From: an uncultured Prevotellaceae bacterium
GTDB lineage: Bacteria; Bacteroidota; Bacteroidia; Bacteroidales; Bacteroidaceae
Assembly: GCA_902770195.1 (NCBI GenBank)
Contig: CACXSA010000032.1
Location: 1 to 63,276 of the forward strand
Length of the DNA: 63,276 bases
Direction: 5' to 3'
A program made the position numbers and the translations under genes. This document shows positions 37,961 through 46,495 of this stretch, piece after piece (within the stretch, counting starts at the first letter, position 1; each line of letters begins with the position of its first letter). Below the pieces are notes generated by a model. It made no database searches and was not told the origin of the DNA. It saw only the letters and a program-made list of their open reading frames with translations.

Positions 37961-39091
37961 TTACTCCTCCTTATTATCTGCTACTATCTGAGGACCGCGC
38001 ACCTTATCCTTTGCAGACAGTCCCTTCTTGATTTCAATATTCACGCCATCACTCAATCCGGTAACCACCTGGTGGCGCTCGTACGCTTTCACACCCTTTT
38101 CGTCCTTGACGAGATAGACGAAGGTAGAATCACCGGAAAACTCAATGGCACTCTCCGGAATGGTGAGGGCTTTCTCCACCTGGGCCAACACAATCTCGGC
38201 ATTGGCGGAATAGCCGGAGCGGAGCTTGCCGGACTTGCCGCTGACTGAATCGGCAGGCACGGTGACGGCAGCCTTGATCTCAAACTGGTTGGCACCGTTG
38301 CTCTCGGTAGCCTTCGGGGAGATATACTCCAAGGCTGCATCGAACTTCAGGTCCTGCAATGCACCAATGGTGATCTTCATCGGAATGCCCAGCACCAACT
38401 GGCCCACCTCGGTCTCGTCAATGTTACCACGGAAGATAAGGTCTTTCATGTTAGCCACCGAGGCAATCGTCGTACCATCGTTGAAGGTGTTAGAAAGGAT
38501 GACCGAATTACCCACCTTGACAGGGATGTCGAGGATGACGCCACTGATAGTTGAACGTACCAGGGTGGATGAAGCAGAGGCGTTCGACTTCGACACACCG
38601 TCACGTACTACCTGCAAGGCATCCTGGGCAGCTACAACCTCCTCCTTGGCCTGGTTCAGTGCTTTCTTCACCTTGTCGTACTCATCGGCAGACACCAGTT
38701 TCTGGTTATAGAGGTTCTTCTCGCGGTCATAGTCAACCTGCGCCTGTTGCAGATTGATGTCAGCCAGACGCACACGAGCCTCCGCATTGGAGAGTTGTCC
38801 CATGTCGGGAATCACCTTCACCTTGGCAATAACCTCGCCCTGCTGCACGTACTGACCAGCCTCCTTGTAAATCTCGGTGATGATACCCGAAATCTGGGGC
38901 TTCACGTTCACCTCGTTACGAGGCTCAATCTTACCCGTGATAACGGTGGTCTTCTTCACCTCGTTCATGGTGGGTGTAAACTCACTGTACACAATTTCCT
39001 TGGGCTGTGACTTCTGCCAGAGGAACACGAAGGTTCCGATGAAAATCAATGCAATGATGGTTGCAATAATCAGTTTTCTGTACTTTTTCAT
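37961..39091 (-). CDS. MacA/HlyD-like periplasmic adaptor
   Basis: Adaptor linking the ABC permeases to the TolC channel. A single N-terminal anchor (LIIATIIALIFIGTFVFLW) is followed by a lipoyl half-motif (VKPQISGIITEIYKEAGQYVQQGEVIAKV), an alpha-hairpin (about 95-165), the second lipoyl half (STISGVILDIPVKVGNSV) and beta-barrel/MP domains to residue 376. Layout and context (MacB-like permeases upstream, TolC downstream) match MacA. The 82-base gap from the permease gene holds nothing notable. Confidence 0.94.
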   Translation of the reverse strand: MKKYRKLIIATIIALIFIGTFVFLWQKSQPKEIVYSEFTPTMNEVKKTTVITGKIEPRNEVNVKPQISGIITEIYKEAGQYVQQGEVIAKVKVIPDMGQLSNAEARVRLADINLQQAQVDYDREKNLYNQKLVSADEYDKVKKALNQAKEEVVAAQDALQVVRDGVSKSNASASSTLVRSTISGVILDIPVKVGNSVILSNTFNDGTTIASVANMKDLIFRGNIDETEVGQLVLGIPMKITIGALQDLKFDAALEYISPKATESNGANQFEIKAAVTVPADSVSGKSGKLRSGYSANAEIVLAQVEKALTIPESAIEFSGDSTFVYLVKDEKGVKAYERHQVVTGLSDGVNIEIKKGLSAKDKVRGPQIVADNKEE

Positions 39092-39173
39092 ACTTTTATC
39101 GTTTTTGTTGTTTCTTGTTTTCTATTTTATTCTTGTAGGAGCTAGCTTGACTAGTTGAGCCAAGTTTTTTCCT

Positions 39174-40376
39174 TTATTCATCGCGCATCGCATCAACAGG
39201 TTTGATGGACATCGCACGGGCGGCAGGAGCCAGACCGGCCAGCACACCCATTGCTGAGACGACGAAAGCGGCAAAGAGGGCCGTCCAGAATCCAATCTGG
39301 AAGTGGGCAGCCAGGATGCCGTCCTCGGTATTGGCCAACTCCAGCATCTGCAGGATGAGGACTGCCATCAGGATGCCCGTCATACCAGCCACTAGTGTCA
39401 GTACAATACTTTCCGAGATAATCTGTGAGAGTATCATCTTGGGGGTGGCTCCGATGGCTCGGCGAATTCCTATCTCCGTCGTTCGCTCGCGCACCGTCAC
39501 CATCATGATGTTGGACACACCGATGGCACCGGCCAGGAGGGTTCCTAGTCCTACAAGCCACGTGAGGAAGTTGACTCCCTTGAAGAGATTATCCAACATC
39601 TGGAAGAGCACCTCTGTATTAAAGACCATAGCACCCTGTTCATCAGTAGGGTCGATGTAGTGGGCTCGGGCGATGGTCTCGCGGATTCGTGGTGTGATCT
39701 TGCTCATCACCACACCCGGACGTCCCGTAACAGCAATCAAATCAACCTGATTACCGCGGTTGAAGGTCTGCTGAACGAGGGTCAGCGGCAGCGTGATCTT
39801 CTCTTCGTTGCGCCCGTTGAAATTCATGCGGATGCGCTTGCCACAGGGGTCACTGCCGTCCTTGAACAGGTCCTTATAGATCTTCTTACCTAACACACAC
39901 ACCTTACGGTGCTCATTCAGGTCCATATCGTTGATATAGCGACCATAATACATCTTGGGTGCAACGATATTCGCATATTCTGGTGTCACACCCTGAATAC
40001 GGGGCTGTGTGGATTGGTCACCGTAGTAGGCCGTATTGGTACGACCCCACCCGCCAAACAGCACGGGGGCAATGGCATCCAGTTCTGGCACTCGCTGACG
40101 CAGGCGCTCTATGTCCTTATAGTCCATTTCCCACAGGCGTCCCTTACGGAATCCCTTATAGGGTTTGGTAGTCTGTTGTGCCCATATCATGGCGGTGTTC
40201 TGGGCAAAACCTTCGAAGTTGCGCTCCAGCATCTCTTTCAGTCCCTGTCCTCCACCCATCAGGGCTACCAGCATGAACACGCCCCAGAATACGCCGAAGC
40301 CTGTCAGGAAGCTTCTGCTCTTGTTTCTGGTCAGGGTGTCCAGTATTTCTCTGTATGAATCAATATCTATTCTCAT
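39174..40376 (-). CDS. MacB-type ABC transporter permease (second)
   Basis: A 400-residue permease with one N-terminal helix, a long periplasmic MacB_PCD domain (about 45-260) and three C-terminal helices with the FtsX signature (GAIGVSNIMMVTVRERTTEIGIRRAIGATP). It has no ATPase domain and must use the ATPase encoded at 41649-42314. It differs from the first permease, so the pair probably forms a heterodimer. The gap between the two permease genes is 19 bases. Confidence 0.94.
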   Translation of the reverse strand: MRIDIDSYREILDTLTRNKSRSFLTGFGVFWGVFMLVALMGGGQGLKEMLERNFEGFAQNTAMIWAQQTTKPYKGFRKGRLWEMDYKDIERLRQRVPELDAIAPVLFGGWGRTNTAYYGDQSTQPRIQGVTPEYANIVAPKMYYGRYINDMDLNEHRKVCVLGKKIYKDLFKDGSDPCGKRIRMNFNGRNEEKITLPLTLVQQTFNRGNQVDLIAVTGRPGVVMSKITPRIRETIARAHYIDPTDEQGAMVFNTEVLFQMLDNLFKGVNFLTWLVGLGTLLAGAIGVSNIMMVTVRERTTEIGIRRAIGATPKMILSQIISESIVLTLVAGMTGILMAVLILQMLELANTEDGILAAHFQIGFWTALFAAFVVSAMGVLAGLAPAARAMSIKPVDAMRDE

Positions 40377-40395
40377 GATAATTCATAATTCTTAA

Positions 40396-41652
40396 TTAGT
40401 CGGCGCGAAGGGCCTCGATAGGACGGATTCTACTTGCTTTGAAGGCAGGGATGAGTCCTGCTATGGTACCCGCTATCACCATCACCATCGTAGCTTCGAG
40501 ACATACGTCAATTCCGACCGTCGGATTGACGAACATCGTAGCCTTGAAGAGTCCTGTGTCAATCGTCTCATGACCTATCGTTGCATCCATATACTCGTTG
40601 GCTGCCACACCCAGTACCATACCGATGTAGCCAAAGAAGGTGGTGATGATGACGCTCTCCACGATGATGAGTTTCAGGATGCCCCAGGGCTTGGCACCAA
40701 TCGCCTTGCGGATGCCGAACTCGTGGGTACGCTCCTTGACGGTGATAAGCATGATGTTCGAGACGCCCACGATACCACTCAGCAAGGTGAACAAGCCCAC
40801 AATCCACAGGGCTGTGCGGATGATGCCGATACCCGTCTGCATCTGCAGGTTGTTGGTGTAACGGTTCCAGAGCCAGATGCTGCTCTCGTCCTCGGGGTGC
40901 GCCTGGTGGTTGGCATTGATTTTACGTCGGTAGCCTTTCTCAAAGTCCTCGTTAGACTTCTCGGTAGTCAGCCCGTGGAAGGTAAACTCGATAGAACCGG
41001 CATCATCTGTGTTGGCACCGAAGATGCCCTTGATGGCAGAGTAGGAAGAGAAGGCTTCCGACGATCCACTCTCATCATCTTTATAGATGCCCACCACCTT
41101 AAAGGCGAAGTTGTTCACCTTCACATACTTACCCAACAGAGTCTTATAGTCCTTGGGAGCCAATTCCTTGGCCTGCTTGTTGCTGAGCACCAGTACTTTG
41201 CGCTTCTCCTTCTGGTCTATGTCGTTGACGAATCGTCCATAGAGCATTTCCGTCTTGTCAATCTTTGTATGATTGGGATAGACGCCCATAATCTCCGTGC
41301 TGATATACTCCTGTCCGTTAGTAATGGTTGCCGAAACTTCGTAGGAGGCTCCGACTTCATCGATGTTATCTCTGAACTCCTGGTCTGTTGTCGTAATGTC
41401 ACGCGTCTGCAGACGGATGCGTCGCCCTTCCTTCAAACCCTGATAGGCTTTCGACGTGCGACCACCAAAGACCACCATCGAGTTAGAGAGGAAGCGCTCC
41501 GACTGATTCAACTGTGCATTGATCAGTCCATTGCCAGCCCCCAGCAGTACGACGAGCATAAAGATGCCCCACGCTACGGCAAAGCCGGTCAACGCGGTGC
41601 GCAACTTGTTGCGTTTCGCCGTCTGTGCTATTTCTTTCAGTAGTTCAATCAT
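40396..41652 (-). CDS. MacB-type ABC transporter permease (first)
   Basis: A 418-residue permease: N-terminal helix (LTGFAVAWGIFMLVVLLGAG), periplasmic domain, three C-terminal helices with FtsX signature (GVSNIMLITVKERTHEFGIRKAIGAKP) and ending PIEALRAD. Its start overlaps the ATPase stop by 4 bases (ATGA), so the two are translationally coupled. It likely transports a peptide, macrolide-like compound or envelope lipid by the mechanotransmission route known for MacB; the substrate is unknown. Confidence 0.94.
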   Translation of the reverse strand: MIELLKEIAQTAKRNKLRTALTGFAVAWGIFMLVVLLGAGNGLINAQLNQSERFLSNSMVVFGGRTSKAYQGLKEGRRIRLQTRDITTTDQEFRDNIDEVGASYEVSATITNGQEYISTEIMGVYPNHTKIDKTEMLYGRFVNDIDQKEKRKVLVLSNKQAKELAPKDYKTLLGKYVKVNNFAFKVVGIYKDDESGSSEAFSSYSAIKGIFGANTDDAGSIEFTFHGLTTEKSNEDFEKGYRRKINANHQAHPEDESSIWLWNRYTNNLQMQTGIGIIRTALWIVGLFTLLSGIVGVSNIMLITVKERTHEFGIRKAIGAKPWGILKLIIVESVIITTFFGYIGMVLGVAANEYMDATIGHETIDTGLFKATMFVNPTVGIDVCLEATMVMVIAGTIAGLIPAFKASRIRPIEALRAD

Positions 41653-42314
41653 GGCTGCTCTATCAGTCCGTCCTTGATGCGGATAACACGGTTTGTCTGC
41701 GCTCCCACGTTAGGATCGTGGGTCACGATAATCTGGGTGATTTTCTCCTCTGCATTCAACTTCTTCAACAGCTCCATCACCTCGATGGACGTCTTCGAGT
41801 CGAGGGCACCCGTCGGTTCGTCGGCCAGGATAATCTGGGGCTTGGTTATCAGGGCGCGCGCTATAGCCACACGCTGTCGCTGACCACCCGAGAGCTCGTT
41901 GGGATAGTGTTCTGCCCAATCCAGGAGTCCTAAGCGCTCCAGATACTCCAAAGCAAGGGTGTGCCGCTTCTTGCGCGACACCCCTTGATAAAAAAGTGGC
42001 AACTCAACATTTTCTACTGCAGTCTTGAACGAAATCAAGTTAAACGACTGGAAAATAAAGCCTATCATGCGGTTACGATACTCGGCAGCCTTCGTCTCGC
42101 TGAGGTTCCAGATGGGTGTTCCGGCAAGCTCGTAGCTCCCCGAGTCGTAGTTGTCGAGGATGCCCAGGATGTTCAGGAGTGTCGATTTTCCTGAACCTGA
42201 GGCTCCCATGATGCTGACGAATTCGCCCTTTTCGATGTCGAGCGTGATGCCTTTCAGCACATGCAAGGGCTGGGCACCTTGATAGGTCTTGTGAATGTCT
42301 TTAAGATGGATCAT
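41649..42314 (-). CDS. MacB/LolD-type ABC transporter ATP-binding protein
   Basis: Cytoplasmic ATPase of 221 residues energising the two MacB-like permeases. Walker A GASGSGKSTLLNILG, Q-loop FIFQSFNL, signature LSGGQRQRVAIARAL and Walker B IILADEPTGALD are all intact, followed by the switch histidine in VTHDPNV. The LolD/MacB clade is indicated by GEFVSIMGASGSGKST. It starts 51 bases after the GntR gene; no promoter is seen in that gap, so it is probably co-transcribed with the upstream unit. Confidence 0.96.
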   Translation of the reverse strand: MIHLKDIHKTYQGAQPLHVLKGITLDIEKGEFVSIMGASGSGKSTLLNILGILDNYDSGSYELAGTPIWNLSETKAAEYRNRMIGFIFQSFNLISFKTAVENVELPLFYQGVSRKKRHTLALEYLERLGLLDWAEHYPNELSGGQRQRVAIARALITKPQIILADEPTGALDSKTSIEVMELLKKLNAEEKITQIIVTHDPNVGAQTNRVIRIKDGLIEQP

Positions 42315-42365
42315 CTTAACTAATGATTATACAATTGATTGATTTGATTATTGATCTCTTACCCC

Positions 42366-42725
42366 TTAGACGTCGAAATGGTCCAAAAGGTTGCGTATTT
42401 CCACTTTTTTTATGCCTAAAAGTTTCATTTGCCGAAACAATTCCGGCAATTTGTTGTCCATGAAGTCGCGACGGCGCTCGTCGAGGATCTGCTCCTTAGC
42501 ACCTGATGATACGAAGTAGCCCAGGCCTCGCTTATTATATATAATGTTCGCGCGAGCCAGTTCGTCGTAAGCCTTGACGGCGGTGTTGGTGTTCACCTCC
42601 AGGAGCACGGCATATTCCCGGACACTGGGAATGCGGTCGTCATCCTTGTACTTGTCGGCAAGGATCTCATCGCAGAGGCGGTCCGCTATCTGGATGTATA
42701 TCGCTTTATCGTTTGAGAATATCAT
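42366..42725 (-). CDS. GntR-family (YtrA subfamily) transcriptional regulator
   Basis: A 119-residue repressor: winged helix (about 1-75; IQIADRLCDEILADKYKDDDRIPSVREYA, with NTNTAVKAYDELARANIIYNKRGLGYFV) and a short C-terminal dimer helix pair, as in the YtrA subfamily that lacks a large effector domain. YtrA regulators control neighbouring ABC transporters and often respond to cell-wall antibiotics. It lies between two ABC systems, starting 2 bases after the permease stop. A palindromic operator candidate lies at 45095-45114 at the head of the unit, so autoregulation is likely. The start at 42725 is preferred; an upstream extension overlaps the permease gene. Confidence 0.93.
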   Translation of the reverse strand: MIFSNDKAIYIQIADRLCDEILADKYKDDDRIPSVREYAVLLEVNTNTAVKAYDELARANIIYNKRGLGYFVSSGAKEQILDERRRDFMDNKLPELFRQMKLLGIKKVEIRNLLDHFDV

Positions 42726-42727
42726 AA

Positions 42728-43462
42728 TTAGTCCATTTGTTGAAGCAGGACGGCGAGAATATAGGCTGGGATGCCAACCTCCCCTTCTATATAACGACCA
42801 TTCTCCCAAGTAGATGTAAACATAGAGAGTTCGAAATAATGTATCGTCTTTCCAAAAATCACCCAGAACAAGATGAACACCAGACAAGATATGACGAACG
42901 AATATTTGCGGAACAAGGTTCCTCCGATAATCAGGAGTGAATGTGTCCACACGGCAATAGCAGCAATCACAAAGAGATTCATCACCAGATAGAACCAGTT
43001 GCAGGAATCAGCCTCCAGTATATGAGGCGTCAGATTATCCATCATCTTGGGGATGGCCGACGACCACCAGTAATAGGTTTCCACAGGAGCACCCATCACC
43101 GAGGTCTCTATCTCTGTGTAGGGTCCACTCACCCAGAACCACGCCATGCGGAGACTGTCGCCCAACACGAAAGCCAGGAAGACACCCAGCACACAGACGA
43201 CGGAGGTGTAGGTCATCAGGGCAAGGAACTTCTCGAGATTGTTTGCCGGCAACATGAGGAAAGCCTCACGCTTGCGCTTCTCGTTCACCCCCGACACGAT
43301 GGTGCTGACCAGGATGAGCGACGCCACTGCAAAGACGGCTGCACCCATATCTCCGTAACGGCGAAGCATGGTGAAAGGAGAGTCATAACTACTCATTCTA
43401 AGCAGTATCATTTCAGCCATAAACACACCCACGACGGAGCCTGCTATAGCATAAAGTACCAA
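42728..43462 (-). CDS. ABC transporter permease-like membrane protein 2, both ends disturbed
   Basis: Polytopic membrane protein related in layout to the preceding gene: LVLYAIAGSVVGVFMAEMILL, an AFLMLPANNLEKFLALM motif (also present as MMLPASNFEKYLMR in protein 1) and a matching fifth helix. Only a TTG near 43462 can start it, overlapping gene 1 by 50 bases, and about 20 N-terminal residues seem missing. At the C-terminus the sixth helix stops abruptly (YILAVLLQQMD), while the +1 frame reads NKWTNYDILKR and stops inside the GntR start, looking like the true tail. Both facts suggest short deletions. Confidence 0.7.
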   Translation of the reverse strand: MVLYAIAGSVVGVFMAEMILLRMSSYDSPFTMLRRYGDMGAAVFAVASLILVSTIVSGVNEKRKREAFLMLPANNLEKFLALMTYTSVVCVLGVFLAFVLGDSLRMAWFWVSGPYTEIETSVMGAPVETYYWWSSAIPKMMDNLTPHILEADSCNWFYLVMNLFVIAAIAVWTHSLLIIGGTLFRKYSFVISCLVFILFWVIFGKTIHYFELSMFTSTWENGRYIEGEVGIPAYILAVLLQQMD

Positions 43463-44219
43463 TGACCTGTTGACGGCAGAAAAGTCTATAAGACAGCCAG
43501 AAGTTCAGAATGGTCCAGCAGAGGGTCACAAGGTCGGTGATGAGCAGATCTGTAGTCGTTGCTTCCGCTGCAGACACCTGTGTGTGAGGAACGATGGCCA
43601 GCAGGATGATGACGAGGGTGGTCAGTACCCAGTTGAACTTACGGGTGCGGAAGAAGGTGGCTCCCAGGGCGTAGAGCGAATGGAACCAGACGGCCAGCAA
43701 CAACAGGGAATTCAGGAACACGAAGCGCAGATGGCTGTGTACCTCCAGTTGGAACAAACGTCTGAGGCTGTCCACCAACGTGGAGGTGACGAAGGTGACG
43801 TGCTCATGACCCACCATCAGGTTGACGACATACTGCAACACGTCGGCTCCCAACAAAGCCACCAGATAAAGGGGCAAGAGGAGTATCCACGACGCATAGC
43901 GCATCAGGTATTTCTCGAAATTGGAGGCAGGCAGCATCATCAGGTTCTGCATATCGTGCTTGCCCTCCATACTGTAGAACATAAACGACGAGCCCACCAC
44001 ACAGGTGACTCCAAACAGGATCACAACAGCAATGGAGCAGGTCTCATAGGCATTGATGTCGCTATGCACCGACTCGCGGTTCATCACCCATGTGAAAAAC
44101 AGGAAGAGGAACGTCAGGATGGCAAAGACCTGCAAGAAGCTCTTGACGAGGTACTTCTTGTCGTTGACCAGCGTCCACTTTGCCAGTTTTCGGAATCTTT
44201 GTATATTAAACTGAATCAT
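43413..44219 (-). CDS. ABC transporter permease-like membrane protein 1
   Basis: A 268-residue membrane protein starting MIQFNIQRFRKLAKW with six hydrophobic segments (SFLQVFAILTFLFLFF first, LCWTILNFWLSYRLFC last) and the motif MMLPASNFEKYLMR. It lies 28 bases after the ATPase gene and should form the membrane part of the ABC-2-like transporter with protein 2. The last 14 residues after RQQVIG (TLCYSRLRRGCVYG) look out of frame and read into gene 2, consistent with a deletion at the junction. ATG 44219 was chosen because an upstream extension overlaps the ATPase. Confidence 0.78.
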   Translation of the reverse strand: MIQFNIQRFRKLAKWTLVNDKKYLVKSFLQVFAILTFLFLFFTWVMNRESVHSDINAYETCSIAVVILFGVTCVVGSSFMFYSMEGKHDMQNLMMLPASNFEKYLMRYASWILLLPLYLVALLGADVLQYVVNLMVGHEHVTFVTSTLVDSLRRLFQLEVHSHLRFVFLNSLLLLAVWFHSLYALGATFFRTRKFNWVLTTLVIILLAIVPHTQVSAAEATTTDLLITDLVTLCWTILNFWLSYRLFCRQQVIGTLCYSRLRRGCVYG

Positions 44220-44247
44220 AACAATTCGTATTCGTATAATTCGTGGT

Positions 44248-45063
44248 TTATATCTTGCCTTCATTGACGGCATTGAACAGCAGTTCCAGGTTGACCTGGG
44301 TCTCAGCATCACCGGCCTTGCGGGGTGCAACGACAGCATTTCCCTGCAACGAGGGTTCGGCATAGAGTACATCATCCATCTCAGCGGGGGTGCGATACTC
44401 GAAGGTATATTTCTCCTGGATCTCGGCTACCGAAGCGTTAAGCAACAACTTCTGGGGCGAGAGGATGAGGATATGGTCCAGCAACGACTCGACATCATGC
44501 ACCTGATGGGTGGAGATGATGAGCGTGCGGTCTTCCGTCATGTGTTGGGCAATGACCTTACGGAACTGGCTCTTCGAGGGGATGTCGAGTCCGTTGGTAG
44601 GCTCGTCCATCAGCAAGAGCTTGGTATTCGTGGCGAGTGCAAACGACATGAACACCTTCTTCTTCTGACCCATCGAGAGCGCATTCAGCTTCAGGTCCAT
44701 CGAAAGCTCAAAATCATGAAGACAGTCTTCCAACACCTCCATACTGAACTGGGGATAGAACGGACGGTTGATCTTGACATACTCGCTGAGTGACATAGCA
44801 GGCAGGTCGAACTCCTCGGGCACGATGAATATCTCGCTCAAGATTTCAGGACGGCGAAGGCGAGTCTCGACACCGTCGAAGCTCACACTACCCTTCTTGG
44901 GGCGAAGCAGACCACTGATGAGATAGAGCAGCGTTGACTTGCCCGTACCGTTCTTGCCCAAAAGACCGTAGATATTGTTTGCCTCTAGTTTAAGGCTGAA
45001 ATCGTCGAATACCAGATGCTTTCCTCCGGCATACTTGAAACTGATGTTCTTTACTTCTATCAT
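44248..45063 (-). CDS. ABC transporter ATP-binding protein of the GntR-linked system
   Basis: First gene of the exporter region, 271 residues. Walker A GKNGTGKSTLLYLISG, signature LSMGQKKKVFMSFAL, Walker B LLLMDEPTNGLD and switch histidine in ISTHQVHD place it in the ABC-2/YtrB-like group. A 60-residue C-terminal tail is poorly conserved. ATG 45063 was chosen because it starts MIEVKNISFKYAGG and lies about 50 bases below a perfect promoter; the longer frame would include the promoter. It probably powers membrane proteins 1 and 2. Confidence 0.94.
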   Translation of the reverse strand: MIEVKNISFKYAGGKHLVFDDFSLKLEANNIYGLLGKNGTGKSTLLYLISGLLRPKKGSVSFDGVETRLRRPEILSEIFIVPEEFDLPAMSLSEYVKINRPFYPQFSMEVLEDCLHDFELSMDLKLNALSMGQKKKVFMSFALATNTKLLLMDEPTNGLDIPSKSQFRKVIAQHMTEDRTLIISTHQVHDVESLLDHILILSPQKLLLNASVAEIQEKYTFEYRTPAEMDDVLYAEPSLQGNAVVAPRKAGDAETQVNLELLFNAVNEGKI

Positions 45064-45094
45064 AATATTAACTATTAAATTTACCGTGTATCGC

Positions 45095-45114
45095 TGTACT
45101 ACTTTAATAGTACA
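45095..45114. promoter_or_regulatory. Palindromic operator candidate for the GntR regulator
   Basis: TGTACTA and TAGTACA form perfect 7-base inverted arms around a 6-base AT-rich centre. The palindrome begins 4 bases downstream of the -7 box, covering the expected transcription start, where a bound repressor would block initiation. Confidence 0.65.
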
Positions 45115-45117
45115 CTG

Positions 45118-45148
45118 CAAAAGTAGGGTTTTTCCACATACCCTCCAA
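45118..45148 (-). promoter_or_regulatory. Promoter of the GntR/ABC exporter operon
   Basis: On the minus strand TTG, 20 bases, TACTTTTG: exact consensus. It is followed directly by the palindrome at 45095-45114 and lies 55 bases before the ATPase ATG. Confidence 0.82.
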
Positions 45149-45302
45149 ACTTTTTCGCGATTATTTTTCGCCATTAACACAGATTTAACATTTCCACCTT
45201 ATATAATATAATGAGGAAAAAACCTGATGATGGACTGACAAGCATTCGATTCCTTTTCTACAACCCCTCATTGCATTTCCTTTTTCCTCGGTAAAATTTT
45301 CA

Positions 45303-45386
45303 ATTGCAAGCTTTGGTATGTATATTGCAGGCTTTGGAATGTAGATTGCAGGCTTTGGAATGTAGATTGCAGGCTTTGCAATATAA
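45303..45386. repeat. Four 21-bp tandem repeats
   Basis: Units start at 45303, 45324, 45345 and 45366; units 2 and 3 are identical (ATTGCAGGCTTTGGAATGTAG), 1 and 4 diverge slightly. They lie in the 45180-45474 interval, which holds no gene or other signal. Confidence 0.88.
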
Positions 45387-45474
45387 AATTTCCAGTATGG
45401 TAAGGAGAAAAAAAATACCTATATGCAAGAGTCAGGACTCATGATACAGGTATGGGATATAGGTTGTAGAAGAA

Positions 45475-46368
45475 TTATCCTCGCTGGTCGGCACCCCACA
45501 TCATCTTCTCTCGCAGGGTATGGAAATACTTCGTGCCGGCGCGCTTGATTACTTTCACACGATAAGGCGCCTTGCGCATGGTAAGTTTCGTAGAGTCAGC
45601 CAGTTTTTCACTCCTTCCATCAAGAGCCACGAGGAAATTATGCGTCCTGCTTTGAACCGTCAACTGGATTTCGGAATCTTCCGACAAGACGATGGGACGC
45701 ACGTTGAGGGAATGGGGAGCCACCGCCGTCAGCGAGAAGACATGTGTGCCAGGCACGATGATGGGTCCACCATTCGAAAGGGAATAGGCCGTAGAGCCCG
45801 TCGGCGTACTAACTATCAGTCCGTCAGCCTGATAGGTTGTCACATAATCACCATTGACTGTCACATGAATACTAATCATCGAGGCATTGTCGCGCTTCAG
45901 GATGGCCACATCATTCAAGGCACAGTCGTAACCTTGCAACGACCTCGGTTCCGTTTCCACACGAATCACAGAACGGGTGTCAACGGCATAGTCGCCTTCA
46001 TACAACGCATCAATGGTATGTTCTATCTCCTGGGCATTAACATCGGCGAGAAAACCCAATCGGCCCGTGTTGATACCCAAGATGGGAATCTGCTTATTGC
46101 CTACCCTACTGGCGGCACGGAGGAAAGTACCATCGCCTCCCATCGAAAGCACAAAGTCGGCCTCAAACTGGTCACTGTCAAAAACATGGACACCCGCTAT
46201 GGGCAACTGCTGGCCAGAAGTCAGGAAGGTATAGAACTCGCGTTCCATCAACACGTCAGCCTTTCGAGCAGCAAGGGAGGACAGGAGTTTCTGGATGGAC
46301 ACCGACTTCTTAGGCTGATACAGATTGCCAAAGATGGCGAAACGCAGTTTTCGTGAGACCATAAGCAT
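45475..46368 (-). CDS. nadK: NAD kinase
   Basis: Phosphorylates NAD to NADP in the cytoplasm. The family motifs are intact: MGGDGTFLRAASR (GGDGT, with the catalytic aspartate), NTGRLGFLAD, CALNDVAI (NE/D motif) and DGLIVSTPTGSTAYSLSNGGPI. The length of 297 residues is normal. ATG 46368 or 46362 (MVSRKLRFAIFGN) may be used; both are a few bases below the -7 box of the first of two tandem promoters, so the transcript has a very short leader. Confidence 0.96.
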   Translation of the reverse strand: MLMVSRKLRFAIFGNLYQPKKSVSIQKLLSSLAARKADVLMEREFYTFLTSGQQLPIAGVHVFDSDQFEADFVLSMGGDGTFLRAASRVGNKQIPILGINTGRLGFLADVNAQEIEHTIDALYEGDYAVDTRSVIRVETEPRSLQGYDCALNDVAILKRDNASMISIHVTVNGDYVTTYQADGLIVSTPTGSTAYSLSNGGPIIVPGTHVFSLTAVAPHSLNVRPIVLSEDSEIQLTVQSRTHNFLVALDGRSEKLADSTKLTMRKAPYRVKVIKRAGTKYFHTLREKMMWGADQRG

Positions 46369-46380
46369 AAAATTTAGTTG

Positions 46381-46410
46381 CAAAGGTACGATTAAGTGAG
46401 AACAAAACAA
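46381..46410 (-). promoter_or_regulatory. nadK promoter, proximal copy
   Basis: On the minus strand TTG, 19 bases, TACCTTTG, ending 12 bases before the nadK start at 46368. Confidence 0.78.
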
Positions 46411-46465
46411 AGAATATTTATTCTTTTTTTGTCGAGCGAGAGTACTTTCGCTGATTTTTATTCAG

Positions 46466-46495
46466 CAAAGGTACGATTAAGTGAGAACAAAACAA
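46466..46495 (-). promoter_or_regulatory. nadK promoter, distal copy
   Basis: A second TTG, 19 bases, TACCTTTG, exactly one repeat unit upstream of the proximal promoter. Confidence 0.7.

Noticed and set aside
42315-42365. Separate promoter for the MacAB-like genes.
   Set aside because: No TAnnTTTG box with a TTG at the correct distance exists in the 51-base gap.
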